From contig NZ_JACJSM010000015.1 of NCBI RefSeq assembly GCF_014698145.1, positions 1-64,000 of the forward strand: a stretch of DNA of 64,000 nt, written 5' to 3'. This DNA is from Oscillatoria sp. FACHB-1406. GTDB lineage: Bacteria > Cyanobacteriota > Cyanobacteriia > Cyanobacteriales > Spirulinaceae. Of the stretch, positions 26,861 through 36,042 are shown in pieces (the stretch's first letter is position 1; every line of letters starts with the position of its first letter). The position numbers were made by a program, and so were the translations under genes. Below the pieces are notes generated by a model, which was given only the letters and a program-made list of their open reading frames with translations, made no database searches and was not told where the DNA came from.

Positions 26861-28504
26861 TTAAAATCCTTCTAATTTCGCAGTCACTTTCAGATCGAAC
26901 TCCTCCTCAAATACGTCTTTTTTGTAGTTCAAGTTCCACAACTCCAATTCGCAGGTATCGTCCGGGTAAGTGGGAGTGAGGTGTAGAATGAGTTCGCGCT
27001 CTTGAGGAGCGTACTCGCATTTAACCCGGGAGATTGCACCGATTTGTCGCCGGTCGAGGGCGACAGCAAGCCGTAAAATCGCACTAACTTGAGAGACGAG
27101 GAGGCGGCGATCCTTACTGGGCAGGTTGCAGAAGTTCGGATGTCGTTTCTTGGGTTTGCTCTTGCGATGGTAGCGGGCGATATTGGCGATGAGTTCGAGT
27201 TCGAGTTCGCTAAAGCCGAGCAATTCGGCATTGCGAATCAGATAATAGGAGTGTTTGTGATGGGCGGTGTGGGAGATATAAACCCCGCAGTTATGCAGGA
27301 GTGCAGCAGTCCAGAGTAATTCGCGTTCCGTTGCGCCCCAATGATGAAGCAACCCTTGAGTTTGGTCGAACAGACTCAGGGCAAAATTGGCGATGCGATC
27401 GCTGTGTTCCAAATCAACGTGATATTTGCGCGCGATTTTAATGGCATTGCGTTCCCGGACTTCGCTTTGGTAGCGTAGTCTGTCTTCAATTAAGCCGTGG
27501 GCTAGCATCCAATCGACTAAAACGCCTTCACGCAGGGCGCGCTCGCACACTTGTACGGATTCGACACCGAGCATTGTCATCGCTTCCCAGAGAACAACCG
27601 CCCCAGCAACGATGATTTCCGCTCGTCTAGCATCCATCCCTGGAATTTTAACCCGTTCTTCGTAGGATAAAGCAGCTAATTGCTGCACGATCGCGTCGAG
27701 ATCGCTGAGGGCGAGGCTGTAACCTTGAAGGGAATTGGGTTCGCAGCCCGATTTCGCGATCGCATCGAGAGTGGCGAGGGTTTTAATCGTTCCGGAAGTA
27801 CCAATTCCTCGCAGGTACTCGCTAGGTTGCAACTGGGCGCGCAACTCCTCAATCGGGCGCTCGAGCATTCCCCGCACGTAAGCTTGCAAGTAGCCAAACT
27901 CTTGGGGATTAATCGGATCGCTATGGACGAAATCTTGGGTCAGCCGTACTGCACCGATCTTAGAACTGCTTAAAAAGCGGGGTTGGTGACTGTCGGCGAG
28001 AACCAACTCCGTCGAACCGCCGCCAATGTCGATAATGACGTGGGGCTGGTTCTGGAAATCCATACAAGATAAAACGCCGAGATAGATGCGCCGCGCTTCC
28101 TCTTGTCCGGAGATGAGATTGACTTCTAAACCCAGTTGTTCGGCAATTTCGAGCAGAAAATCTTGACCGTTGGGCGCTTCCCGCATCGCGCTGGTGGCGA
28201 CGGCGATTGTTTGTTTGACCTTGAAACTGGCGGCTAAATCCTGGCAGCGTCGCAGAGTTGCGATCGCGCGTTGCATCGCTTCTGGGGTTAAGCATTTGGT
28301 TTTGGGGTCGCGATCGCCCAATCGTACCGTATCCTTTTCCCGAGCGATAATACTAAAAGCAGGCAAGCTCGGTTCAATACGCGCGATCGCCATATGAATC
28401 GAGTTTGTTCCGATATCGATAGCCGCCAAGTTGAAGTCTTCCGAAAGCTCGGAGATGTTGGCACGTAAGGGTTTCGTGTTTTGCTGAATCATGGAATTAA
28501 CCAT
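26861..28504 (-). CDS. ppx: Exopolyphosphatase / guanosine-5'-triphosphate,3'-diphosphate pyrophosphatase family (Ppx/GppA)
   Basis: ASKHA-fold phosphatase degrading polyphosphate and/or pppGpp. About 547 residues from the ATG at 28504; ATG at 28492 is also possible. It shows the phosphate-binding loops NLAAIDIGTNSIHMAI and VIDIGGGSTELVLAD, ATSAMREAPNG, and GTSGTIKTLATL. The C-terminal half is HD-like (LLHNCGVYISHTAHHKHSYYLI). Length suits the two-domain Ppx form. It is divergent from the prenyltransferase gene. Confidence 0.92.
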   Translation of the reverse strand: MVNSMIQQNTKPLRANISELSEDFNLAAIDIGTNSIHMAIARIEPSLPAFSIIAREKDTVRLGDRDPKTKCLTPEAMQRAIATLRRCQDLAASFKVKQTIAVATSAMREAPNGQDFLLEIAEQLGLEVNLISGQEEARRIYLGVLSCMDFQNQPHVIIDIGGGSTELVLADSHQPRFLSSSKIGAVRLTQDFVHSDPINPQEFGYLQAYVRGMLERPIEELRAQLQPSEYLRGIGTSGTIKTLATLDAIAKSGCEPNSLQGYSLALSDLDAIVQQLAALSYEERVKIPGMDARRAEIIVAGAVVLWEAMTMLGVESVQVCERALREGVLVDWMLAHGLIEDRLRYQSEVRERNAIKIARKYHVDLEHSDRIANFALSLFDQTQGLLHHWGATERELLWTAALLHNCGVYISHTAHHKHSYYLIRNAELLGFSELELELIANIARYHRKSKPKKRHPNFCNLPSKDRRLLVSQVSAILRLAVALDRRQIGAISRVKCEYAPQERELILHLTPTYPDDTCELELWNLNYKKDVFEEEFDLKVTAKLEGF

Positions 28505-28745
28505 CGGCTCTAATCTCTCCCAACTTGATTTTCCCACCCTCGCGGCGCTACTCCCTCGAGCGAGACAAGATTTCGGCGTAAAGCTGCAAGGGGAAAAGCC
28601 CTACACATAATACAGTTTTTTGTCAAGGCGCGTTCTAGACTGGCTCTCCAGCCCTAATTGAAGCGATAATTTGAGTTGACAGGCGCGAAAAGACTTCAGT
28701 TTTCCGATTCCCGCCTGCTGTTTGCTGTTTACCGAACTTACGCTC

Positions 28746-29627
28746 GTGCAATCCCTCAATTCCTCCGAACCGACTTGGTTAACCGTCCTGCGATTGCTGC
28801 GCTGGGATAAGCCCGCCGGACGCTTGATCCTCATGATTCCAGCGCTGTGGGCTGTCTTTTTAGCCGCGCAAGGTCAGCCCCCACTCCCCCTCGTCGGTAC
28901 GATCGTTTTGGGGAGTTTAGCCACCAGTGCGGCGGGCTGCGTTGTTAACGATCTCTGGGATCGCGATCTCGATCCGGAAGTGGAAAGAACCAAAAATCGT
29001 CCTCTGGCTTCCCGCGCGCTGTCGGTCACGACGGGGATTGTCGTCGCGATCGCGTCCCTCGCCTGCGCCGCCGTTCTCGCACTCTATCTCAATCCGCTCA
29101 GCTTTTGGCTATGCGTCGCTGCCGTCCCCATTATCATCGCCTATCCCCTCGCCAAGCGCTTTTTTCCCGTCCCCCAACTGGTTCTCTCCCTCGCTTGGGG
29201 GTTCGCCGTTCTGATTAGTTGGACGGCCGTCACCCGTCACCTCGAACCCGCAACTTGGCTGCTGTGGGGGGCTGTCGTTCTCTGGACGCTTGGTTTCGAT
29301 ACCGTCTACGCCATGTCCGATCGCGAGGACGACCGGCGCATCGGCATTAACTCCAGTGCGTTGTTTTTCGGGCAATACGCCCCCCTCGCCGTTGGAGGCT
29401 TTTTTGCGGGAACGGCTGTCCTTTTAGCCGTTCTGGGGATGAATTTACACCTCTCAGCGCTTTTTTGGCTAACGTGGGGGGTTGCTTTGGGGGTCTGGCT
29501 GTGGCACACCGTGCAACTCAACCGCGAAACCGTCCCGCATCCCCTCTACGCCGCCGTTTTCCGCCAGAATGTCGTCATTGGTTTTATTCTCCTCGCGGGC
29601 ATGATTTTGGGGTCGCTTCTCCCCTAA
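28746..29627 (+). CDS. 4-hydroxybenzoate polyprenyltransferase (UbiA family, plastoquinone pathway)
   Basis: Membrane prenyltransferase attaching the isoprenoid tail to 4-hydroxybenzoate. About 293 residues with eight to nine membrane segments. The two Asp-rich motifs are NDLWDRDLDPEVERT and YAMSDREDDRRIGI. The start is uncertain: GTG at 28746 is preferred, TTG at 28722 is alternative, and no ATG is available before the RWDKPAGR motif. Confidence 0.9.
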   Translation: MQSLNSSEPTWLTVLRLLRWDKPAGRLILMIPALWAVFLAAQGQPPLPLVGTIVLGSLATSAAGCVVNDLWDRDLDPEVERTKNRPLASRALSVTTGIVVAIASLACAAVLALYLNPLSFWLCVAAVPIIIAYPLAKRFFPVPQLVLSLAWGFAVLISWTAVTRHLEPATWLLWGAVVLWTLGFDTVYAMSDREDDRRIGINSSALFFGQYAPLAVGGFFAGTAVLLAVLGMNLHLSALFWLTWGVALGVWLWHTVQLNRETVPHPLYAAVFRQNVVIGFILLAGMILGSLLP

Positions 29628-29706
29628 ACTCCACGATTCCGAATTACGAATTCCAAATTACGTCTGATGTGCATTATCCAAAAGTCTTGATTTCCCTCAC
29701 CCCCAG

Positions 29707-29733
29707 CCCCTCTCCCAATCGGTGGGAGAGGGG
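29707..29733. repeat. Hairpin of a cyanobacterial interspersed repeat
   Basis: A perfect 11-bp stem CCCCTCTCCCA/TGGGAGAGGGG with loop ATCGG, preceded by TCACCCCCAG. AATTACG repeat units lie on both sides (29640-29665 and 29785-29803). It could end transcription of the two convergent genes, though no T-run follows. Confidence 0.6.
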
Positions 29734-29806
29734 AGAAAGAACAGTAAGAGCGATCTTTCTGGCTTCTAATTCACATTAGGCGTAAATTACGAATTACGAA
29801 TTAACC

Positions 29807-30730
29807 CTACCTTGCCCATTGCTCGAGCAGATAATCGTAAAAAGCTTCGCGATCGACCGATCGCACCACTCGCACCGGACGGCCGCCGGGACGCACTTTC
29901 ACTTGTCCCTGACTGCGCCCTGCGGTGACGATTTCGGTTTCGTATTCTTCGAGGCGGTAGAGTTCGGGACGAGCGAGGTAGGCAGTGGCTAAAACGTCCC
30001 AGCAGTAATAGTTTTGGGGCAGAGCGAGGGCGTAGCACAATCCAGCGAGTTCTGAAATCGGATGGTGGCGCTGTTTGGCAAGTTTGTGGATAAACTCCGA
30101 GGTGACGGGAACGGTGTTGGTGATGTCAAGCGGGCAAATAAAGATGGGAATTTGCGTTTTCCAGACGCGATCGACAGCCAGCGGATCCCAGAACGCATTC
30201 CATTCTGCCGAACCATCGTGTTCCGGGGCAAAATTTTTTTCGACATTGCCTGGAACCTCAAGCGCGCCCCCCATCCAAACCAATCGCTCGATCTTGGGTT
30301 CGATGTGCGGTGCTACCGCGATCGCCTCAGCAAGAGTCGTCAGCGGCCCCGTTACGATTAAACTGACGGGTTCGCTACTTTCCTCCAAAACTTTAACCAT
30401 GAATTTCGCACCCGACAGGCGAGCTAAAGGCGTTTCAATCGTCTCCTGTTGATTGAGAATGGGAAAATGATCGATGGTGATGCAATCGCGTCGATAAACG
30501 GACGGAAAGGGATTGATACCCCGTACCCGACTTTCGACGACAGGAATATCCGTGCGCTGCATCAAATCGAGAATTTTTCGAGTGACCTGAAGAGCGGATT
30601 CGATGTAGCAGTCCGCTGGCGTAACGATTACGCCCAGCGGTTGGAACTGTTCCATTGTCATCAGCAGGATGGTCGCCAGAAAATCATCAATCGCTCCATC
30701 TTGATCCATTAAGACTAATTTTTTGGACAT
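29807..30730 (-). CDS. Nucleoside hydrolase (IunH family)
   Basis: Predicted to hydrolyse ribonucleosides to base and ribose. About 307 residues from ATG at 30730 (MSKKLVLMDQDGAIDDFLA), which carries the Ca-binding DxDxxxDD motif. A longer in-frame extension is open to 30805 but lacks family similarity. MKVLEESSEPVSLIVTGPLTTLAEA and LVWMGGALEVPGN are typical of the family. Upstream lie two small hairpins (30762-30776 and near 30797-30822). Confidence 0.85.
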   Translation of the reverse strand: MSKKLVLMDQDGAIDDFLATILLMTMEQFQPLGVIVTPADCYIESALQVTRKILDLMQRTDIPVVESRVRGINPFPSVYRRDCITIDHFPILNQQETIETPLARLSGAKFMVKVLEESSEPVSLIVTGPLTTLAEAIAVAPHIEPKIERLVWMGGALEVPGNVEKNFAPEHDGSAEWNAFWDPLAVDRVWKTQIPIFICPLDITNTVPVTSEFIHKLAKQRHHPISELAGLCYALALPQNYYCWDVLATAYLARPELYRLEEYETEIVTAGRSQGQVKVRPGGRPVRVVRSVDREAFYDYLLEQWAR

Positions 30731-31026
30731 AGATCTTCCCCAATGTTTGAAGGCTAGACAAACGGGCAGAACGCCCGAGGGTATCTGCAAAACAGAGCGC
30801 GTCAATATCCTGACGCTCTCCCATTACTATTCTTAAAATTCCCGACTCTACTGTTGCGATTTTAGTGTTCGGTCGGGGAACAGTGACATCTTATTTTTAT
30901 TTTACAAAATAAAATTAGGTCGTAGGATGATAGCAGCTTAGAAAACTTTAGAAAACTTATTTCTGAGGAAGTGTGCCAAAATTCAACAGCAGCCGTTAAA
31001 TTAAAGTATTCAAATCCTCCCGAACT

Positions 31027-31407
31027 ATGTCGATTGAATTTTTACCGTTTCAATGCCAGATCGATACCGTTATCATCGCAGGCGCTTGTCTGTGGTCGCT
31101 GGCGCTGTACCTCGGTTTGGCATCAGTCCGGGAGCTTATAACGGGCTGGCTCGATCGCTGGTTTAACTTTGCCGAACGCTCGCTGTATACTTCCGTGCAA
31201 GAATTTGAACGGACGCGAGCGGCTCGGGAAGCTCAAAATGCTTTCTACGCTTCGCTGCTAAGTATCATTCCTTTTTTGGGGGCGGGGGCGCTCTGCAATT
31301 GGGGTTTGGAAGCGAGTTTAGGTCGCAGTTGGTCGGTGAGCGTTGGCATTTTAGCCTGCGTGAGTTGTGGATTGTATGAATTAGGACGGCGGCAAGGGGA
31401 ATTATAA
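31027..31407 (+). CDS. Small membrane protein of unknown function
   Basis: 126 residues with a hydrophobic segment at about 14-34 and one or two more between 80 and 118. A charged amphipathic stretch lies between them (SLYTSVQEFERTRAAREAQNAFY). No family was recognised. The frame and start (preceded by TCCTCCCGAACT) look coding. Confidence 0.6.
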   Translation: MSIEFLPFQCQIDTVIIAGACLWSLALYLGLASVRELITGWLDRWFNFAERSLYTSVQEFERTRAAREAQNAFYASLLSIIPFLGAGALCNWGLEASLGRSWSVSVGILACVSCGLYELGRRQGEL

Positions 31408-31498
31408 AGTTAACTCAAACTTAGCGAATTCTAAAGTTCTATGGAGTATCCTTCGCTGCGTTCTCTTTTCCTAATTATCTTGAGGGTGCTAAGTTGCT

Positions 31499-32422
31499 AT
31501 GATTGCTGATAAAAAAATTTGGGATTGCTTATCTTTTACCGATACCGACAACCGACAATTGAGTAAAGTGGCAACAGCAGTCGAGATTGCTTTGCTAGAA
31601 GGCGAGGATTTAGATGCTACGATCCATAAAGCTCATACGCTTTGGAAACAAGGAGAGCGCGACAAGGCGATTGCCCTATTCAATCAAGCGGCTGCGATCG
31701 ATGCCAATTACGTGCAAAAATGGCTCGACGGTGCGAAAGAAAGGTATCTGAATTTGTTGCAGCACGCTGCTTCGATCCGCACTTATAACCGTACTTTAGA
31801 TACGGCTCCCGCGCGCGTTAAAACTTGGTCTCGCCTGCAAACAGGAATGCTTTCTTCCCTCGAACAGTGGGAGCAAGCGCTTACCTCCTACGACCAGTTA
31901 CTCGAAGTGCAACCGAACAATCATTTAGCTTGGTATTATCGCGGCGATGCGCTGCTGGAACTGCAACGAGATGATGAGGCAGTTGCGGCGTTTAAACGAG
32001 CCGTCGAAAACGAGCCGCGAGCCAAGGGAGGATGGTTGATGCGCGTTCGCAAGCTAATCCGCAGCCAGCACTTCAAAGAAGCGATCGCGCTGTGCGGTTA
32101 CGTTTGCGTCTCCCTAAAAGCCAAAGCTTCTCCCAGCGACGCTCTCAGTTCGTCAGTGCGGCAAGAATTTCACGACAGTTGGAAGCAATTAGGGGCTTAT
32201 TTCGATCGCCTGGAAGGTTCTTCCGAAGCCGAAAAAGCCTATCAACGCGCGATCGCTTTCAAAGCCGACGAAATCGAAACCTGGCTGCTGCGAGCCGAAG
32301 CTTGCGAAACCCTGCAACGCTACGCAGAAGCGATCGATTGTTACGATCGCATCTTAGCGCTTGACTCGGAGAATGTCGCGGCGCAAACCGCTCGCCAAAA
32401 GCTCCAATCGCCGCTATTGTAA
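31499..32422 (+). CDS. TPR-repeat protein
   Basis: 307 residues with about five tetratricopeptide repeats (AHTLWKQGERDKAIALFNQAAAI; SLEQWEQALTSYDQLLEVQPNN; HLAWYYRGDALLELQRDDEAVAAFKRAVE; ...YAEAIDCYDRILAL). No signal peptide, so a cytoplasmic scaffold is likely. Partner unknown. Confidence 0.85.
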   Translation: MIADKKIWDCLSFTDTDNRQLSKVATAVEIALLEGEDLDATIHKAHTLWKQGERDKAIALFNQAAAIDANYVQKWLDGAKERYLNLLQHAASIRTYNRTLDTAPARVKTWSRLQTGMLSSLEQWEQALTSYDQLLEVQPNNHLAWYYRGDALLELQRDDEAVAAFKRAVENEPRAKGGWLMRVRKLIRSQHFKEAIALCGYVCVSLKAKASPSDALSSSVRQEFHDSWKQLGAYFDRLEGSSEAEKAYQRAIAFKADEIETWLLRAEACETLQRYAEAIDCYDRILALDSENVAAQTARQKLQSPLL

Positions 32423-32443
32423 CCGTTCAGCCCCCCATAAAAA

Positions 32444-32998
32444 ATGCGTACTCAATACTACGTCGCTTCGAGTCTCGACGGATTTATCGCCGACTCCAAC
32501 AATTCCTTGGATTGGCTCTTGCAATTCGGAGAAGTAGCAGGAGAGCGGTACGAGAGATTTCTGGCCAATGTTGGCGCGCTCGCAATGGGCTCGACCACTT
32601 ACGAATGGCTGCTCGAGCATCATCTTCAACTGGATTCAGACTCTCCCCAAGCATGGCCCTACGAGCAACCGACGTGGGTGTTTAGCTCTCGCGTCTTGCC
32701 GAGAGTGGAGGGAGCAAATCTTTACTTCGCCAGCGGCGACGTGCGACCGGCTTATGACAAAATGGCAGAAGTGGCGGGCGAGCGTAACCTCTGGATTGTT
32801 GGTGGCGGCAAGTTAGCAGGGCAATTTTACGATCGCGCCTTACTCGATGAGATTATTGTCTCGATAGCCCCCGTGCTGCTGGGAGACGGCGTGCCGCTCC
32901 TACCGTACCGAATTGCTCGACCGCCCCTCGTGTTGCGGGAGATAACCCCCATAACGCCTTTTGTCGAACTTCAGTATCAAGTTAATTACAACGAATGA
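32444..32998 (+). CDS. Dihydrofolate reductase family protein (RibD C-terminal-like)
   Basis: 184 residues beginning MRTQYYVASSLDGFIADSNNSLDWLL, the signature start of the RibD_C/YwjB-type reductases. WIVGGGKLAGQFYDRALLDEI supplies the NADPH-binding part. Substrate unknown. Its stop overlaps the ABC permease ATG by 4 bp (ATGA), so it may be cotranscribed with the exporter although no functional link is obvious. Confidence 0.85.
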   Translation: MRTQYYVASSLDGFIADSNNSLDWLLQFGEVAGERYERFLANVGALAMGSTTYEWLLEHHLQLDSDSPQAWPYEQPTWVFSSRVLPRVEGANLYFASGDVRPAYDKMAEVAGERNLWIVGGGKLAGQFYDRALLDEIIVSIAPVLLGDGVPLLPYRIARPPLVLREITPITPFVELQYQVNYNE

Positions 32999-33831
32999 GA
33001 GATGGCGCTCAAAGCGAATTAATTGTCGAAGCCGGTCGAGCCGAAAAGCATTACTGGCAAGACTTATGGAGATACCGAGAGTTATTTTATTTCCTCGCTT
33101 GGCGCGATATCCTCGTGCGCTACAAACAAACCGCCGTCGGCATGGCTTGGGCATTATTGCAACCCTTCCTAACAATGATCGTCCTCACCGTTGTCTTCGG
33201 AAAAATTGCCAAACTGCCCTCCGAAGGCGGTGCGCCTTATCCCATCCTCGTCTTCTCTGCCCTGTTGCCTTGGCAATTTTTCTCCAACTCGCTTTCCGCT
33301 TGCAGCAACAGCTTGCTTTCTAATGCCAACTTAATTTCTAAAGTTTATTTCCCCCGATTGATCGTTCCCGCGAGCGCTGTCGTGGTGAGTTTCGTCGATT
33401 TCTTGGTTTCGGGAATTATCCTGCTGGGTTTGATGGCGCGGTATAACTTTTTACCAACCTGGCAAATTATCTTTCTGCCAGCTTTCATTGCGATCGCAGC
33501 CCTAGCAAGCCTGGGTGCGGGGTTGTGGCTTGCTGCCCTCAACGTTGAATACCGAGATTTCCGCTACATCGTTCCTTTTATGATTCAATTCGGTCTCTAT
33601 ATTTCCCCCGTCGGCTTCAGCAGCACCATCGTTCCGGAACAATGGCGCTGGTTGTACTATCTCAATCCCCTCGTCGGCGTTATCGACGGATTTCGCGCTT
33701 GCATTATCGGCGGTTCGGGAAGCGTTTATTGGCCGGGATTTGCCCTCTCGGGCGGCTTGCTTTTATTGCTATTGGCGAGCGGGATATGGTACTTTCGCAA
33801 AATGGAACGGACGTTCGCCGATGTCATTTAG
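32995..33831 (+). CDS. wzm: ABC-2 polysaccharide exporter permease (Wzm)
   Basis: 278-residue integral membrane protein with about six membrane segments. The cytoplasmic N-terminal motif is WRYRELFYFLAWRDILVRYKQTAVGMAWALLQP, characteristic of Wzm/TagG permeases. It forms the channel that exports completed polysaccharide together with the ATPase encoded 6 bp downstream. Confidence 0.93.
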   Translation: MRDGAQSELIVEAGRAEKHYWQDLWRYRELFYFLAWRDILVRYKQTAVGMAWALLQPFLTMIVLTVVFGKIAKLPSEGGAPYPILVFSALLPWQFFSNSLSACSNSLLSNANLISKVYFPRLIVPASAVVVSFVDFLVSGIILLGLMARYNFLPTWQIIFLPAFIAIAALASLGAGLWLAALNVEYRDFRYIVPFMIQFGLYISPVGFSSTIVPEQWRWLYYLNPLVGVIDGFRACIIGGSGSVYWPGFALSGGLLLLLLASGIWYFRKMERTFADVI

Positions 33832-33837
33832 GTTAGT

Positions 33838-35112
33838 ATGTCAGATACGGTAATTCGGGTTGAGAATCTGGGGAAAAAGTTTATTATCGGCCACCAGCAG
33901 GAACCTTACCGAGCCTTGCGCGACGTTCTCGCCCAAAATGCTCGAGCCATAGGGCGAGCGATCTTGCGTCCGGGACAAAAGACTAAAAACCCCGCCCGAG
34001 AGGAATTCTGGGCGCTGAAAGATATATCCTTTGAAGTGAAACAAGGCGATCGCGTCGGATTAATCGGGCGCAACGGTGCGGGTAAATCCACCCTCCTAAA
34101 AATCCTCAGTCGCATTACCGAACCCACCACCGGACGCATTTTTCTTAGAGGGAGAGTGGCGAGTTTATTGGAGATTGGAACCGGGTTTCATCCCGAACTC
34201 ACCGGGCGCGAAAATATTTTTCTCAACGGTGCGATTCTGGGGATGAGTCGGGCGGAAATCGCGCGCAAATTCGATGCAATTGTCGCCTTTGCTGAAGTTG
34301 AAAAGTTCCTCGATACGCCCGTCAAACGTTATTCTTCCGGGATGCACGTCCGCCTCGCTTTTGCTGTGGCAGCCCATTTAGAACCGGATATTTTGATCGT
34401 CGATGAAGTTCTCGCAGTAGGCGATGCTCAGTTTCAAAAGAAATGTTTGGGCAAAATGGAGGATGTGGGGAAAGAAGGACGCACGGTGTTATTCGTCAGT
34501 CATAATATGGCAGCGGTGGAGAAACTTTGCGATCGCGGCGTAGTATTACAACAGGGAAAAGTCTTGGCGACGGGCAGCCAAACCGACGCGATCGCGCGTT
34601 ATTTAGTGGGTTTGTCGGAAGGACAGCTTTCGCTGCGCGATCGCACCGATCGCCAGGGTTCTGGGGAAATTAAAGTCGTCGCGATCGATATTCGCGATGA
34701 AGACGGCAACTTATTAGATATGGTGCAATCGGGACAAACAATTGATGTTTATCTCCACTTTGAAAAATCGCCCGATTTCGCTCCCTCGCACATCATTGCT
34801 AGCGTTTCTGTGAAAACACAACTCGATCTTCCAATTTTTCTCCATCACAATCGCTTAATTCGCTACCAATTCGATCGCATTCCCGAATCCGGAGCCTTTG
34901 TCTGTCGGATTCATCGCCTTCCCCTCCCCGCTGCTACCTATCAGCTTGCCTATTCTTTAATACAGGATAATTTGTTTTTAGATTATCTCGAAAATGCCGC
35001 TCCTTTAGATGTCACCCAAGGCGATTTTTACTCCTCCGGCGAAATCCCCCCCTTCTCTCATGGTGTTTGTTTAGTCAATGCTGGATGGCGACTCGAACCC
35101 AAAATAATTTGA
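33838..35112 (+). CDS. wzt: ABC polysaccharide exporter ATP-binding protein (Wzt) with C-terminal carbohydrate-binding domain
   Basis: 424 residues. The ATPase has Walker A GRNGAGKST (77-85), signature YSSGMHVRLAFAVAAH and Walker B ILIVDEVLAVGD. Residues about 265-424 resemble the Wzt C-terminal domain that reads the non-reducing end of the glycan. This makes a substrate-selective O-antigen-type exporter with Wzm. Confidence 0.93.
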   Translation: MSDTVIRVENLGKKFIIGHQQEPYRALRDVLAQNARAIGRAILRPGQKTKNPAREEFWALKDISFEVKQGDRVGLIGRNGAGKSTLLKILSRITEPTTGRIFLRGRVASLLEIGTGFHPELTGRENIFLNGAILGMSRAEIARKFDAIVAFAEVEKFLDTPVKRYSSGMHVRLAFAVAAHLEPDILIVDEVLAVGDAQFQKKCLGKMEDVGKEGRTVLFVSHNMAAVEKLCDRGVVLQQGKVLATGSQTDAIARYLVGLSEGQLSLRDRTDRQGSGEIKVVAIDIRDEDGNLLDMVQSGQTIDVYLHFEKSPDFAPSHIIASVSVKTQLDLPIFLHHNRLIRYQFDRIPESGAFVCRIHRLPLPAATYQLAYSLIQDNLFLDYLENAAPLDVTQGDFYSSGEIPPFSHGVCLVNAGWRLEPKII

Positions 35113-35169
35113 AAGAAAAGCGAGTATTTACTATTATCTTATTGGGTTTGTTTCGACTGCCACATTATT

Positions 35170-36042
35170 ATGCACGTTGAAGATTGTTGCCAAGCACTGC
35201 TTTGTTATTTACTTCCCAAACTCGATCGCCAGAGATTGGGGTTAACCGTCGATATTGGGGTCGGGACTTTTGCGTTTTATTGCGAACTCTTCGATAAATT
35301 GAAGTTTAAAACGCTCGCTGTCGAACCGTTGCCAACCCAACAACTTCGACACCTCTGTCAATACAGAAATATTCCTTTAGTTGAAAGCTGTATTTCAGAA
35401 GCTGAGGGCAAAGTTAAGCTTTATATCGGCACTTATGAAGGTGAAGAAAATCTCAATCTGAATTCTTTACGTTCGGACTGGTGGGGAATCACCAGTACAG
35501 CAAAAGAAGTTCCCTCAATGCGCTTAAAAAAATTGTTTGAAAATCATCCTATTTCGCAAATTACTTGTTTGAAAATCGATGTAGAAGGGCTAGAATATGC
35601 GATTATTCAACAGTTAACGGAGTTGCCCAGCGGACTTCTGCCTAAAGTTTTGATGTTTGAGTATGGGGGGGGATGTACGAAGGCTGAGAACAAGGGCGGT
35701 TGGTCTGAGGAAATTTTAGCGGGGACGATGAAATCGTTAGAAGTTCTCCGAGATTTGGGATACAATAGCGCGATTTTAGTCGATTCCGCTGCCGATACAG
35801 AAGAACAAGTTTTCTCTTTGTCAGATTTAAACTTAACCCCAGAATCCATTTTCTCTCCACACTATATCTACGGCAATATCATCGCCTTGCGAGGAATAGA
35901 AGTTTCTACTGAGGAAATCTCAGCCATTTGTCAGCCTTATCGGAATAATCAACTTCCATCTCCTCCCTTACCCTTAAAAGAGAAATTATTCGATCGCGCC
36001 TTGCGGAAAATTCGTTATCTACTGACCCCCAAGTTGTGTTAA
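35170..36042 (+). CDS. FkbM family methyltransferase
   Basis: 290 residues, SAM-dependent. VDIGVGTFAFYCELFD is the SAM loop, TLAVEPLPTQQ follows, and CLKIDVEGLEYAIIQQL is the FkbM hallmark. It probably O-methylates a sugar of the exported glycan, given its place right after Wzt. The stop overlaps the next GTG start by 7 bp. Confidence 0.85.
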   Translation: MHVEDCCQALLCYLLPKLDRQRLGLTVDIGVGTFAFYCELFDKLKFKTLAVEPLPTQQLRHLCQYRNIPLVESCISEAEGKVKLYIGTYEGEENLNLNSLRSDWWGITSTAKEVPSMRLKKLFENHPISQITCLKIDVEGLEYAIIQQLTELPSGLLPKVLMFEYGGGCTKAENKGGWSEEILAGTMKSLEVLRDLGYNSAILVDSAADTEEQVFSLSDLNLTPESIFSPHYIYGNIIALRGIEVSTEEISAICQPYRNNQLPSPPLPLKEKLFDRALRKIRYLLTPKLC

